Shown here one piece after another: positions 26,287-37,529 of a stretch of 64,000 nucleotides of DNA; the stretch's first letter is position 1; the number at the start of each line of letters is the position of its first letter. The notes below the pieces were generated by a model that worked only from the letters and a program-made list of their open reading frames with translations, was not told where the DNA came from and ran no database searches. The position numbers and the translations under genes were made by a program. This stretch comes from an uncultured Microbacterium sp. (GTDB lineage Bacteria > Actinomycetota > Actinomycetes > Actinomycetales > Microbacteriaceae). The DNA lies in contig NZ_CAMFHZ010000013.1 in assembly GCF_945952435.1 (NCBI RefSeq), positions 35,601 to 99,600 of the forward strand, given 5' to 3'.

Positions 26287-27224
26287 CGCAGGGCCCTCGC
26301 CTTCGGGTCGAGGGCGTCGCGGATCAGCTCGCCCAGGGTGACGAATGCGAGCACCGCGAGGGTGAGCGCAATGGACGGGTAGATGAGGGCCATCGGCGCG
26401 ATCTGCAGCGCGGCCTGGGCCCCGCTGATGTCGTTGCCCCAGGAGACCACGTCGCTGCCCAGTCCGACGCCGAGGAACGACAGCGTGGCTTCCGCCACGA
26501 TCGCCGAGGCCAGGCCGAGGGTCGTGACGACGAGCAGCGGAGCGATGGCGTTCGGGATCACGTGGCCGACGAGGATCCGGAATCGGCCGAGACCGAGTGC
26601 CTTCGACGCCATCACGTAGTCGGCCTGCTTCACCCGCAGGATCTCCGCTCGCACGACGCGCGCGGTCGAGGCCCAGGCGAACCCACCGATGGCCAGCGCG
26701 AGCGTCCACACGTTGCGGAAGTCGTGCAGGACCGTCATGACGACGATCGCGGCCAGGATGTACGGGATCGCGAAGAAGATGTCCCCGATGCGCGAGAGCA
26801 GCGAGTCGACCCATCCTCCGTAGAAGCCCGCGATGGATCCCATGATGAGACCGATCACGGCGCTGAGCAGCGTCGCGATACCACCCACGGCGAGCGAGGT
26901 GCGGGCACCCCAGATCACGCGGGAGTAGATGTCGCAGCCCTGGAAGTTGTAGCCGAGGGGGTGGCCGGCGGCCGGTCCCTCGTTGCTGAACATGAGGTCG
27001 CACTTGGTCGGGTCGAACTGCGCGAACACCTGCGGCGCGATGGCCGCGATGAGGAACAGCAGGGCCAGGACCGACGCGATCCAGAACAGCGGACGACGGC
27101 GCAGGTCGCGACCGGCGTCCCGCCACAGGTTGCTCGGCTTCTCGCCGATGCGGACGGCGTCGACCGAGATCGTCTCGGTCTCGACCGGCGCGACGTAGTG
27201 CGCGGTGTTGGTGGGCTCAGGCAT
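26283..27224 (-). CDS. Peptide ABC transporter permease (OppC/DppC type)
   Basis: A 313-residue permease. A hydrophilic N-terminus precedes the first helix (RRPLFWIASVLALLFLIAAIAP), followed by the OppC N-terminal motif region (HPLGYNFQGCDIYSRVIWGARTSL) and the EAA loop (ADYVMASKALGLGRFRILVGHVIPN), which contacts the ATPase. It ends in GELIRDALDPKAR, typical of DppC. ATG 27224 (MPEPTN) overlaps the end of the first permease gene by 8 nt. Substrate range not determinable. Confidence 0.93.
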   Translation of the reverse strand: MPEPTNTAHYVAPVETETISVDAVRIGEKPSNLWRDAGRDLRRRPLFWIASVLALLFLIAAIAPQVFAQFDPTKCDLMFSNEGPAAGHPLGYNFQGCDIYSRVIWGARTSLAVGGIATLLSAVIGLIMGSIAGFYGGWVDSLLSRIGDIFFAIPYILAAIVVMTVLHDFRNVWTLALAIGGFAWASTARVVRAEILRVKQADYVMASKALGLGRFRILVGHVIPNAIAPLLVVTTLGLASAIVAEATLSFLGVGLGSDVVSWGNDISGAQAALQIAPMALIYPSIALTLAVLAFVTLGELIRDALDPKARALR

Positions 27225-28143
27225 AGCGGATCCTCGGGTCGAGCAGGCCGTAGAGCAGGTCGATGACCAGGTTGACCAGCACATACAGGATGACGAACAC
27301 GGTGACGAAGGAGACCACGGTCGGTCCCTCGCCGCGCACGGCCGCCTGGTACAGCGTGTTGCCGACGCCGGGGACGTTGAAGATGCCCTCGGTGACGGTC
27401 GCGCCGACGAGCAGCACGCCGAAGTTCGTCGCGGAGTTCGTGATCACGGGGATCAGCGAGTTGCGCAGCACGTGCACGGGGATGACGCGGCGGCGCGGCA
27501 GTCCCTTCGCGTAGGCGGTGCGCACCCACTCCTGGTTCAGGGTGTCGATCGTGGAGGAGCGCATGAGGCGCATGCTCACGGCGAACAGGCTGAATCCGAG
27601 GACGAGCGCCGGCAGCCACAGGCCGCCCCAATCGTTGTCCGCGCCGACCGTCGGACTGAACCAGCCCAACTGCAGGGCGAAGAAGTACTGCGCGATGAAG
27701 CAGAGCACGAAGATCGGGATCGACAGCGCGATCAGGGCGACGATGAGCGACACGTTGTCGAAGATCTTGCCCTTGCGCAGCGCCGCGATCGTTCCGATGA
27801 TGATCGCCAGCGTGAACTCGATGCCGATCGCCATCACGGCGAGACGTCCCGTGACGGGGAGCGTCTCGGCGAGGACTTCGGACACGGGTCGTCCGGAGTA
27901 CGTCACGCCCAGGTTCCCCTGGAAGACGCCGGTGATGTAGTACCAGTACTGCACGATGAACGGGTCGTTCAGGTGGTACTGCTCGCGGAGCGCCTGCACG
28001 ATGGCCGGGTTGGGCGTGCGGTCTCCGAAGAGGGCGAGGATCGGGTCGCCGGGCATGGCGAACACGAGGAAGTAGATGAGCAGAGTGGCTCCGAAGAAGA
28101 CCGGAATCACCTGCAGCAGACGTTTCAGAATGTATCCGAGCAT
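27217..28143 (-). CDS. Peptide ABC transporter permease (OppB/DppB type)
   Basis: A 308-residue permease beginning MLGYILKRLLQVIPVFFGATLL, the standard OppB N-terminal helix. It has the EAA loop (EWVRTAYAKGLPRRRVIPVHVLRNSLIP) and the ending DLLYGLLDPRIRYA. GAAAGGA upstream serves as ribosome binding site for ATG 28143. It lies 101 bp downstream of the binding-protein gene, with a strong hairpin in that gap, so it is probably expressed at a lower level than the binding protein. Confidence 0.94.
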   Translation of the reverse strand: MLGYILKRLLQVIPVFFGATLLIYFLVFAMPGDPILALFGDRTPNPAIVQALREQYHLNDPFIVQYWYYITGVFQGNLGVTYSGRPVSEVLAETLPVTGRLAVMAIGIEFTLAIIIGTIAALRKGKIFDNVSLIVALIALSIPIFVLCFIAQYFFALQLGWFSPTVGADNDWGGLWLPALVLGFSLFAVSMRLMRSSTIDTLNQEWVRTAYAKGLPRRRVIPVHVLRNSLIPVITNSATNFGVLLVGATVTEGIFNVPGVGNTLYQAAVRGEGPTVVSFVTVFVILYVLVNLVIDLLYGLLDPRIRYA

Positions 28144-28194
28144 CCGCCGTCCTTTCAAAAGAGGGGAAGCCTCGAGCAAGGCTACAGCGACAAG

Positions 28195-28230
28195 CCGCGA
28201 GGCGGTGACGTCGCCGTCACCGCCTCGCGG
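28195..28230 (-). terminator. Intra-operon hairpin between binding-protein and permease genes
   Basis: A perfect 16-bp stem (28195-28210 with 28215-28230) with loop TCGC, 14 bp after the binding-protein stop. Such hairpins commonly stabilise the upstream mRNA or partly terminate, giving more binding protein than permease. Confidence 0.75.
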
Positions 28231-28244
28231 GTATCACACTGGCG

Positions 28245-29873
28245 TTACTTGGCAGCCTTGGTGATCTGGTAGTACAGCGGAACCGAGTTCCAGCCGAACG
28301 TGACGTTCTGCACGCTCGTGCCGTAACCACCGGTCACGTTCGAGTACCACAGCGGGATGGCCGGAAGGTCCTTGAACAGGATCTCCTGGGCCTTCTTGAA
28401 GTCCTCGAGCTGAGCCTTCGAGTCGGCGTTGCCGATACCGTCCGAGATCTCCTTGTCGAAGTCGGCGCTGCTGTAGTCACCGTCGTTCGAGCCGGCTCCG
28501 GTCGCGTAGAGCGGTCCGAGGAAGTTGTACATGCCCGGGTAGTCGGCCTGCCATCCGGAGCGGGCGGCCGTCTTGATCGTGCGGTTCGTGACCTCGGTGC
28601 GGATCTGCGCGAACGTCGGGTAGGGCGCGCCGGACGCGTCGATGCCGAGGGTGTTCTTGATCGAGTTGGTCACCGCGTCGACCCACTCCTTGTGGCCGCC
28701 GTCGCTGTTGTACGCGATCTGGAAGCTTCCGCTCCACGGCGAGATCTTGTCGGCCTGCGCCCACAGCTCCTTCGCCTTGGTCGGGTCGTACTTCAGGACC
28801 TCGTTGCCGGGGATGTCGCCGGACCAGCCGGAGATGACCGGGGACGTGAAGTCCTCGGCGGGCGTGCGGGTCTTGAAGAAGATCTTCTCGGTGATCTGCT
28901 TGCGGTCGAACGCCATCGAGATGGCCTCGCGACGCAGCTTGCCCTCTTCACCGGAGAAGTGCGGGAGGAACTGGCCGATCGTGAACGACTGGAACACCGC
29001 GGCCGGCTGGTTGACCGCACGGTCGCCGAGGGTCTTCTCGAAGGTCGGAAGAGCCGTCGACGGCATCGCGTCGAGCACGTCGAGCTTGTTGCCCTGGAGG
29101 TCGGCGTAGGCCGCGTCCTGCGTGGCGTAGAAGACGATCGTCAGACCGCCGTTCTTCGCCTGGCGTCCGCCCTTGTAGTCGTCGTTCTTGACGAGGTCGA
29201 TGCTGACGTTGTGCTGCCAGCCCTTGCTGCCGATCTTGTACGGGCCGTTGCCGATCGGGTTCTCGCCGAACTTCTTCATGTCGGAGAAGGCCGAGTCGGG
29301 CAGCGGGTAGAACGCGGAGTAGCCCAGACGCAGCGCGAAGTCGGAGGCCGGCTTGTTCAGCGCGATCGTGAAGGTGTAGTCGTCGACCTTCTTCAGACCC
29401 GTGAGCTCGCTGTCGGCGTCGGCGTTGTAACCCTCGATGTCCTCGAAGAAGTAGCTCGAGAGCTGCTTGTTGGATGCGAGCGCGCCGTAGTTCCAGGCCT
29501 TGATGAAGTTGTCGGCCTTGACCTCGGTGCCGTCGGTGAACTTCTCGCCCTTCTTGAGCGTCACCGTGAGGTGCTGGGGGTCCTCCGTCTTGATGGAGTC
29601 CGCCATGTCGTTGACGGGCTTGCCCTTCGCGTCGTAGTAGACCAGGCCAGCGAAGATGCTGTCGAGGATCTTTCCACCGCCGACCTCGTTGGTGTTGGTC
29701 GGGATGAGCGGGTTCTGCGGCTCGGAACCGTTGGCGGTGATGATCGCGGCCGGGTCGGCCTTGACATCGGACGTGCCTCCACCCTTGTTCGCACCGCCGG
29801 AGCAGCCGGCGAGGGCGATGACGCCCGCCGCGAGCAGTCCGACAGCCGCGAGGGCGATCTTGTTGCGCTTCAC
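28245..29873 (-). CDS. Peptide ABC transporter substrate-binding lipoprotein (family 5)
   Basis: A 542-residue lipoprotein. A basic, hydrophobic signal ends in the lipobox LAGC with Cys24 as lipidation site, followed by a Gly/Ser-rich linker. The mature domain has family 5 features: TANGSEPQNPLIPTNTNEVG near the N-terminus, the DPQHLTVTLKKGEKFTDG motif and NPIGNGPYK. It captures extracellular peptides or similar ligands for the downstream permeases. GTG 29873 has AGGAGG at a suitable distance. It is the first gene of the five-gene transporter operon. Confidence 0.94.
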   Translation of the reverse strand: MKRNKIALAAVGLLAAGVIALAGCSGGANKGGGTSDVKADPAAIITANGSEPQNPLIPTNTNEVGGGKILDSIFAGLVYYDAKGKPVNDMADSIKTEDPQHLTVTLKKGEKFTDGTEVKADNFIKAWNYGALASNKQLSSYFFEDIEGYNADADSELTGLKKVDDYTFTIALNKPASDFALRLGYSAFYPLPDSAFSDMKKFGENPIGNGPYKIGSKGWQHNVSIDLVKNDDYKGGRQAKNGGLTIVFYATQDAAYADLQGNKLDVLDAMPSTALPTFEKTLGDRAVNQPAAVFQSFTIGQFLPHFSGEEGKLRREAISMAFDRKQITEKIFFKTRTPAEDFTSPVISGWSGDIPGNEVLKYDPTKAKELWAQADKISPWSGSFQIAYNSDGGHKEWVDAVTNSIKNTLGIDASGAPYPTFAQIRTEVTNRTIKTAARSGWQADYPGMYNFLGPLYATGAGSNDGDYSSADFDKEISDGIGNADSKAQLEDFKKAQEILFKDLPAIPLWYSNVTGGYGTSVQNVTFGWNSVPLYYQITKAAK

Positions 29874-30010
29874 GTTGTGTCCTCCTGTGGACAGTTGACA
29901 GCAGTCTGCACGCTCATCGTCGAGCATGTAGGGATACTCGAGCGTAACCGCGATCCGGGGGTTCCGGCGAACCCGTTGCGTTAACCGTTACTCACTGGTG
30001 ACCTGCACGA

Positions 30011-30046
30011 AACAGGCCCCGGGGACCGTCGTCCTCGGGGCCTGTT
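30011..30046 (-). terminator. Terminator downstream of gcvP
   Basis: A 16-bp stem with one G-U pair (30011-30026 with 30031-30046, loop CGTC) lies 35 bp after the gcvP stop. Between the upstream-facing opp operon start (29873) and this site I see only the probable opp promoter region. Confidence 0.75.
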
Positions 30047-30081
30047 CCGTCACGATCGCGCAGGGCGCGGTCGTCCGTGCA

Positions 30082-32952
<2,871 letters not shown>

Positions 32953-32954
32953 TC

Positions 32955-33332
32955 TCAGCCCTCCGTGTGCGCGACGTAGGCGTCGCGGTCGAGCAGGCCG
33001 TCGACCGCGCCGTCGGCGATCGAGACCTTGATGAGCCAGCCGCCCTCGAACGGGGCGGAGTTCACGAGCGACGGGTCATCGATCACCGCGTCGTTGATCT
33101 CGACGACCGTGCCGTCGACCGGCGCGTAGAGCTCGGAGACCGACTTGGTCGACTCCGCCTCTCCGAAGACGTCGCCGCGCGTGAGCGACGCGCCGACGGC
33201 CGGCAGCTCGACGAAGACGATGTCGCCCAGGGCGTCGGCGGCGAAGTCGGTGATCCCGATGGTGGCGGCGTCGCCGTCGACGGCGACCCACTCGTGCTCT
33301 TCGCTGTAGCGCAGGGTGTTCAGATCGGTCAT
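32955..33332 (-). CDS. gcvH: Glycine cleavage system H protein
   Basis: A 125-residue lipoyl carrier. The lipoylated lysine is in [16 protein letters not shown] (Lys of the TKS motif), preceded by [21 protein letters not shown] and followed by GWLIKV. It shuttles the methylamine intermediate between GcvP, GcvT and the lipoamide dehydrogenase (not in the window). Its ATG overlaps the gcvT stop (ATGA). Confidence 0.96.
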   Translation of the reverse strand: MTDLNTLRYSEEHEWVAVDGDAATIGITDFAADALGDIVFVELPAVGASLTRGDVFGEAESTKSVSELYAPVDGTVVEINDAVIDDPSLVNSAPFEGGWLIKVSIADGAVDGLLDRDAYVAHTEG

Positions 33333-34447
33333 TTCTTCCTCCGGTAGAAAGGCAGGGCGGTGAGGGCGGCGGGGATCTTCGTCCCCCGGACGTCGAGGAA
33401 CAAGGGCACGGAGCCGTCGGAGACGGCGGGGTCGACATAGGCCATCGCGACGGGATGTCCGAGTGTGGGGCTCAGCGCGCCGCTCGTGATCTCGCCGATC
33501 ACGGCACCGTCCTCGGTCACCACCGCGTACTCGGCACGACCGGCGCGACGGCCCTCGGCGGTGAGGCCGACGAGCACGCGCGCGCCCTCGGACGCCGTCA
33601 CGCCGCCCTGGCCGACGAAGCGCTCCTTGTCGGTCACGACCACGCGGCCGAGACCCGCCTGCGCAGGCTTGGTCTCCCGCGTCAGCTCGTGACCGTAGAG
33701 CGGCATGCCCGCTTCGAGACGCAGGGTGTCGCGCGCGGCGAGGCCGGCCGGGACCAGGCCGTGGTCGGCCCCCGCCGCGAGCGCCGCGTCCCACAAGTCG
33801 GCGGCGTCCTCGGCGAGGACGAGAAGCTCGAAGCCGTCCTCGCCCGTGTAGCCGGTGCGGGCGAGCAGCAGCGGCCTCCCGTGGTAGTTGGCGGAGGCCC
33901 AGGCGTAGTACTTCTGGTCGCCCCAGGGAACGCTCACGTCCTCGATGCCGTCGATCGCGGCGACGATCGACTCGGCGTTCGGGCCCTGCACGGCGATGAG
34001 CGCGTACGCGTCCGAGACGTCCTCGACGCGGACGTCGATCCCGTCCGCGCGCTCCTGCAGCGCCGTGCGGACCGCATCGCGATTGCCCGCGTTCGAGATG
34101 ATGAGGAAGCGGTCCTCGTCCAGGCGGTAGACGATCACGTCGTCGATGATCCCGCCGTCCTCCGCCAGCAGCAGCGAGTACTTGGCCTTGCCGACGGCCA
34201 GGGCCGAGAGTCGTCCGGCGAGCGCGTAGTCGAGGTAGTCCCCCGCGCCCGCACCCTCGACCGTGAACTCGGCCATGTGCGAGATGTCGAAGATGCCCGC
34301 CGCCTCGCGCACGGCGTGGTGCTCGGCCAGATCGGACGTGTAGCGCACCGGCATCTGCCAGCCGCCGAAGTCTGTGAAGGAGGCCCCGAGGGCCTCGTGG
34401 CGTTCGCGGAGCGGGGTGTAGCGGGGCGGCGTCGGAGTGTCGGCCAT
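33329..34447 (-). CDS. gcvT: Glycine cleavage system aminomethyltransferase (T protein)
   Basis: A 372-residue folate-dependent enzyme. Conserved segments are [29 protein letters not shown], the [12 protein letters not shown] folate-binding region and [12 protein letters not shown]. It transfers the one-carbon unit from lipoyl-GcvH to tetrahydrofolate and releases ammonia. ATG 34447 has GGGAG five bases upstream, part of which is captured by a hairpin of the glycine riboswitch platform. First gene of gcvTHP. Confidence 0.96.
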   Translation of the reverse strand: MADTPTPPRYTPLRERHEALGASFTDFGGWQMPVRYTSDLAEHHAVREAAGIFDISHMAEFTVEGAGAGDYLDYALAGRLSALAVGKAKYSLLLAEDGGIIDDVIVYRLDEDRFLIISNAGNRDAVRTALQERADGIDVRVEDVSDAYALIAVQGPNAESIVAAIDGIEDVSVPWGDQKYYAWASANYHGRPLLLARTGYTGEDGFELLVLAEDAADLWDAALAAGADHGLVPAGLAARDTLRLEAGMPLYGHELTRETKPAQAGLGRVVVTDKERFVGQGGVTASEGARVLVGLTAEGRRAGRAEYAVVTEDGAVIGEITSGALSPTLGHPVAMAYVDPAVSDGSVPLFLDVRGTKIPAALTALPFYRRKK

Positions 34448-34455
34448 GGGTTCTC

Positions 34456-34494
34456 CCGTGCGGATCGGTGAGGATCCGCACGGCGCGCGGATCC
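34456..34494 (-). promoter_or_regulatory. Expression platform with two mutually exclusive hairpins at the gcvT ribosome binding site
   Basis: Hairpin A: 34473-34483 pairs with 34456-34466 (11 bp, loop CTCACC in RNA sense) and captures the first G residues of the GGGAG site. Hairpin B: 34487-34494 pairs with 34472-34479 (8 bp, loop GCGCCGT). Both use the GCGGATC core at 34473-34479, so only one can form. This is the layout expected of a ribosome-binding-site switch driven by the upstream aptamers; glycine is expected to favour hairpin B. Confidence 0.7.
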
Positions 34495-34499
34495 GAGAA

Positions 34500-34778
34500 C
34501 TCCCCCTCTGTCATGGGCCTGAGAGCTTCGCCGGCGCGGGGCCGGCTTTCACCGTCGGCGGATCTCGTCGCGAAGGGACAAGAGATGCAGATCCGCGAGG
34601 ATCTCCTCACCAGGGTTTCGGCTCGGGCGCCTTCGGCGGCCTCGCTCAACCTGATTTCTTGCTTCGCTCGGAATCACTTTCCAGAGCGGCCGGGTCTGCG
34701 CGGTGCGGTTACCTGAGAGATTGGCGGGGAGGCTTGCTCCTTCGGTGTCCGGCAGCGATCACCGGACTCTCCCGCACG
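34500..34778 (-). promoter_or_regulatory. Tandem glycine riboswitch (gcvT type)
   Basis: Read on the minus strand, the first aptamer (about 34776-34694) shows GCGGGAGAG, CACCGAAGGAGCAAGCC, AATCTCTCAGGTA and GCGCAGAC in order, the standard glycine aptamer core. The second (about 34686-34501) starts CTCTGGAAAGTG and ends GAAGCTCTCAGGC and GACAGAGGGGGA. It is longer than usual because of an extra arm in its middle. It controls gcvTHP, the glycine-degrading operon, and accounts for most of the 368-bp gap before gcvT. Confidence 0.92.
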
Positions 34779-34784
34779 GACCAT

Positions 34785-34807
34785 TCGGCCACGTGTTCGA
34801 TTGTCAG
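34785..34807 (-). promoter_or_regulatory. Possible promoter of the riboswitch-gcvTHP transcript
   Basis: CTGACA (34802-34807) and AATGGT (34785-34790) on the minus strand are 11 bp apart, counted from 34791 to 34801; this is too short for a normal promoter, so one of the two elements is probably wrong. It is listed because CTGACA closely resembles a -35 and lies just before the first aptamer. Confidence 0.2.
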
Positions 34808-34814
34808 CGCCATC

Positions 34815-35418
34815 CTAGCGCGCCGCGGACCCGGTCACCCCTCTCCCTGCGGCGGAGGTCCGCGGCGAGCGTGGCGGGGACACGAGCGTCACGAGCACCA
34901 CGGAGATGATCATCAGCAGGAACCAGCTGGAGACCTTCGACGGGGAGACCGGCTGCCAGGCGGCGACGCCACACCCGTGCGTGCATGGTCGTGGGGAGCC
35001 AGAGCACGACGACCAGCAACGGGACGGCGCCGATCCGCAGGATCCCGTCCCCCGCGTACGCCCAGGATCCGACATCGGTCTTGAACAGCTCCATCGCCGT
35101 CCCCGTCACGTGGAACAGCACGATCACTCATACTTCCCTCCCGGACTCCAGCCCGGCGAGCAGCATCCCGGCCTGGATCGCGAGCGCCACGACGGTGAGC
35201 ACGTCGTTGCGGGAGAGCCCTGCGTCCGCGGGGATCAGGGTCCGCACCAGCACGATCGCCAGCAGCAGGAGCGCACCGAACACGCAGGCCCAGGCCTGTT
35301 TCGCGAGGAAGACGGCGCACTCGACGGCGAACCCTCGGAGGCCCGCGGACGGTGCCCCGGCGAGGATCCGCCGCGCCCGGCGATCGATCCTCGCTTCGAG
35401 ACGCGTCGGCTGCTGCAT
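34815..35418 (-). pseudogene. Decayed DUF817 family membrane protein gene
   Basis: Three remnants of one family can be read on the minus strand. 35418-35131 codes an N-terminal part (FLAKQAWACVFGALLLLAIV, LAIQAGMLLAGLESGREV) ending at an in-frame TGA (35128-35130). The same frame continues with VIVLFHVTGTAMELFKTDVG and LRIGAVPL to about 35019. A different frame from about 34958 codes WQPVSPSKVSSWFLLMIISV and ends at 34815. A nonsense codon, a frameshift and a probable internal deletion (the middle of the family seems missing) make it inactive. DUF817 assignment is from memory of the FHxxGTAMExFK and SWFLL motifs. Confidence 0.75.
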
Positions 35419-35483
35419 CACCCGACGCTGCGTGCCGCCTCGTCCGCGCGCCTGGGAGATCGCCGTCACAGGGGCGCGCTTCG

Positions 35484-35501
35484 AGTCATCGTGACTATAA
35501 G
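35484..35501 (+). promoter_or_regulatory. Candidate NrtR-type operator overlapping the -10 of the nad operon
   Basis: AGTCA-TCG-TGACT (35484-35496) is a perfect inverted repeat overlapping TATAAG (35496-35501), a good -10 match. A second partial repeat joins GACTATAA (35493-35500) and TTAAAGTC (35516-35523). It is placed just upstream of the Nudix regulator, so autoregulation and nad control are likely. Confidence 0.5.
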
Positions 35502-35526
35502 ATGGGTCCCGGAGGTTAAAGTCGCT

Positions 35527-36231
35527 ATGACCAGAAGCACGTCGGTCGAGTCCGGGATCCGGGTCGCGGTCTCGACGGTGATCCTCACGCTGCGGCGGGA
35601 CGACACGGGCGACGCCCGGCTCGCCCTGCCTCTCGTGCTGCGCACGAGGGACCCGCACCGCGGCGAGTGGGCGCTTCCGGGCGGATGGCTCGACGAGTCG
35701 GAGGGGCTCTCCTCCGCCGCGGCGCGCACGCTCGCGGAGACGACGGGACTCGCACCGAGCTACCTCGAACAGCTCTACGCGTTCGGCGCCGTCGACCGCT
35801 CGCCCAGCCGGGTGGTCTCCGTCGTCTACTGGGCGCTGGTCCGCGCGGAGGACGCGACCGCCGCGATCGCCCAGGAGAACGTCCGCTGGTTCGACGCCGA
35901 CGATCTCCCGCCGCTGGCCTTCGACCATGCGCGCATCGTCGAGTACGCGCTCTGGCGCCTGCGCAACAAGGTCGGCTACAGCCGGGTCGCCCAGGGCTTC
36001 CTCCCGCCCGAGTTCACCCTCGCCGATCTGCGCGAGGCGTACGAGGCGATCCTCGGCCGCCGCCTGGATCCGGCGAACTTCCGCCGCCAGGTCGACGCGA
36101 CCCGCAGCCTGATCCCCACGAACGCCTTCCGGACCGGGAGCCACCGCCCGGCCCGGCTCTACCGCGATGCCACCGATGTCGAGCTCGCCGACCGCGGCCC
36201 GCTCTCACCCGAGGAGACGAGAACGTCATGA
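35527..36231 (+). CDS. Nudix-domain transcriptional regulator of NAD synthesis (NrtR-like)
   Basis: A 234-residue protein. Residues 10-140 are a Nudix domain, with a Nudix-box-like region GGWLDESEGLSSAAARTLAETTGL where the catalytic REXXEE is degenerate (ARTLAETT), as expected when the domain senses ADP-ribose rather than hydrolysing it. The C-terminal winged helix has KVGYSRVAQGFLPPEFTLADLREAYEAILGRRLDPANFRR, typical of NrtR. ATG 35527 has GGAGG upstream. Its stop overlaps nadA, so it is the first gene of the nad operon that it presumably represses. Confidence 0.88.
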   Translation: MTRSTSVESGIRVAVSTVILTLRRDDTGDARLALPLVLRTRDPHRGEWALPGGWLDESEGLSSAAARTLAETTGLAPSYLEQLYAFGAVDRSPSRVVSVVYWALVRAEDATAAIAQENVRWFDADDLPPLAFDHARIVEYALWRLRNKVGYSRVAQGFLPPEFTLADLREAYEAILGRRLDPANFRRQVDATRSLIPTNAFRTGSHRPARLYRDATDVELADRGPLSPEETRTS

Positions 36232-37529
36232 CCACGCCCCTGCACGCCCCGGTCGATCCCTCCGTCGACCACGCCCTGCGTCTCATCGTCGCCGGAGCCT
36301 CGACCGAATCGACCTGCTCGACCGAACTGGCTGCCGGGCCGTGGCACTTCGACGCGCTCGAGGGCTACGGCCCCGGATCCTCGATGGGCGATGTGATCCC
36401 GACCGGCTCGCCCCGCCAGGGCGAGCTGCCCGTCGCGTACCGCGAGGCGGACGAGGCGGAGCTGCACGAGCGGATCCGCGCGGCGAAGCGGACTCTCGGC
36501 GACCGCGTCGTCGTGCTCGGCCACTTCTACCAGCGCGACGAGGTCGTGCAGCACGCCGACTACGTGGGCGACTCGTTCCAGCTCGCCGGCTTCGCCAAGA
36601 AGCACCCGGAGGCCGAGGCGATCGTGTTCTGCGGGGTGCACTTCATGGCGGAGACGGCCGACCTGCTCTCGGGGGCGGACCAGGCCGTGATCCTGCCGAA
36701 CCTCGCCGCCGGCTGCTCGATGGCCGACATGGCCGACATCGACCAGGTGGAGGACTGCTGGGAGCAGCTCGCGGACGTGCTCGGCCCCCTGGACGAGCCG
36801 GACGCCGACGGGCGCGTCCCCGTGATCCCGGTCACCTACATGAACTCCTCGGCAGCGATCAAGGGCTTCGTCGGTCGTCACGGCGGCATCGTCTGCACCT
36901 CCTCGAACGCGCGGACCGTGCTGGAGTGGACCTTCGCCCGCGGGCGGCGCGTGCTCTTCTTCCCGGATCAGCACCTCGGCCGCAACACCGCCAAGGCGAT
37001 GGGAGTGACGCTCGACGAGATGCCGCTGTGGAACCCCCGGCAGGCGCTCGGCGGATCCGCCCCCGCCGACCTGCAGGACGCCCGCGTCATCCTCTGGCAC
37101 GGCTTCTGCTCCGTGCACCGCCGGTTCACGGTCACGCAGATCGACCAGGCACGGGCCGAGCATCCCGGGGTCCGCGTGATCGTGCACCCGGAGTGCCCCA
37201 TGGAGGTCGTCGACGCCGCGGACGAGGCGGGATCGACCGACTACATCCGCAAGGCCATCGACGCCGCGACCGAGCCCACGACCTTCGCGATCGGCACGGA
37301 GATCAACCTCGTCCGCCGTCTGGCCGCGCAGTACCCGCAGCACGAGATCTTCTGCCTGGACCCCGTGGTCTGCCCCTGTTCGACGATGTACCGGATCCAT
37401 CCCGGGTATCTCGCGTGGGTCCTGGAGGAGCTCGTGGCCGGTCGCACGCCGAACAGGATCACGGTGAGCACCGACGTGGCGGATCCCGCCCGTGTCGCGC
37501 TGGAGCGCATGCTGGCGGCGAGGCCCTGA
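36228..37529 (+). CDS. nadA: Quinolinate synthase
   Basis: A 433-residue [4Fe-4S] enzyme that condenses iminoaspartate with dihydroxyacetone phosphate. Cysteines expected to hold the cluster are in VFCGVHFMAE, VHPECPMEVV and DPVVCPCSTMYRI; the substrate region is GHFYQRDEVVQHADYVGDS. The length and the extra N-terminal region are usual for actinobacterial NadA. ATG overlaps the regulator stop (ATGA) and its stop overlaps nadB (TGATG). The downstream desulfurase probably supplies sulfur for its cluster. Confidence 0.96.
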   Translation: MTTPLHAPVDPSVDHALRLIVAGASTESTCSTELAAGPWHFDALEGYGPGSSMGDVIPTGSPRQGELPVAYREADEAELHERIRAAKRTLGDRVVVLGHFYQRDEVVQHADYVGDSFQLAGFAKKHPEAEAIVFCGVHFMAETADLLSGADQAVILPNLAAGCSMADMADIDQVEDCWEQLADVLGPLDEPDADGRVPVIPVTYMNSSAAIKGFVGRHGGIVCTSSNARTVLEWTFARGRRVLFFPDQHLGRNTAKAMGVTLDEMPLWNPRQALGGSAPADLQDARVILWHGFCSVHRRFTVTQIDQARAEHPGVRVIVHPECPMEVVDAADEAGSTDYIRKAIDAATEPTTFAIGTEINLVRRLAAQYPQHEIFCLDPVVCPCSTMYRIHPGYLAWVLEELVAGRTPNRITVSTDVADPARVALERMLAARP

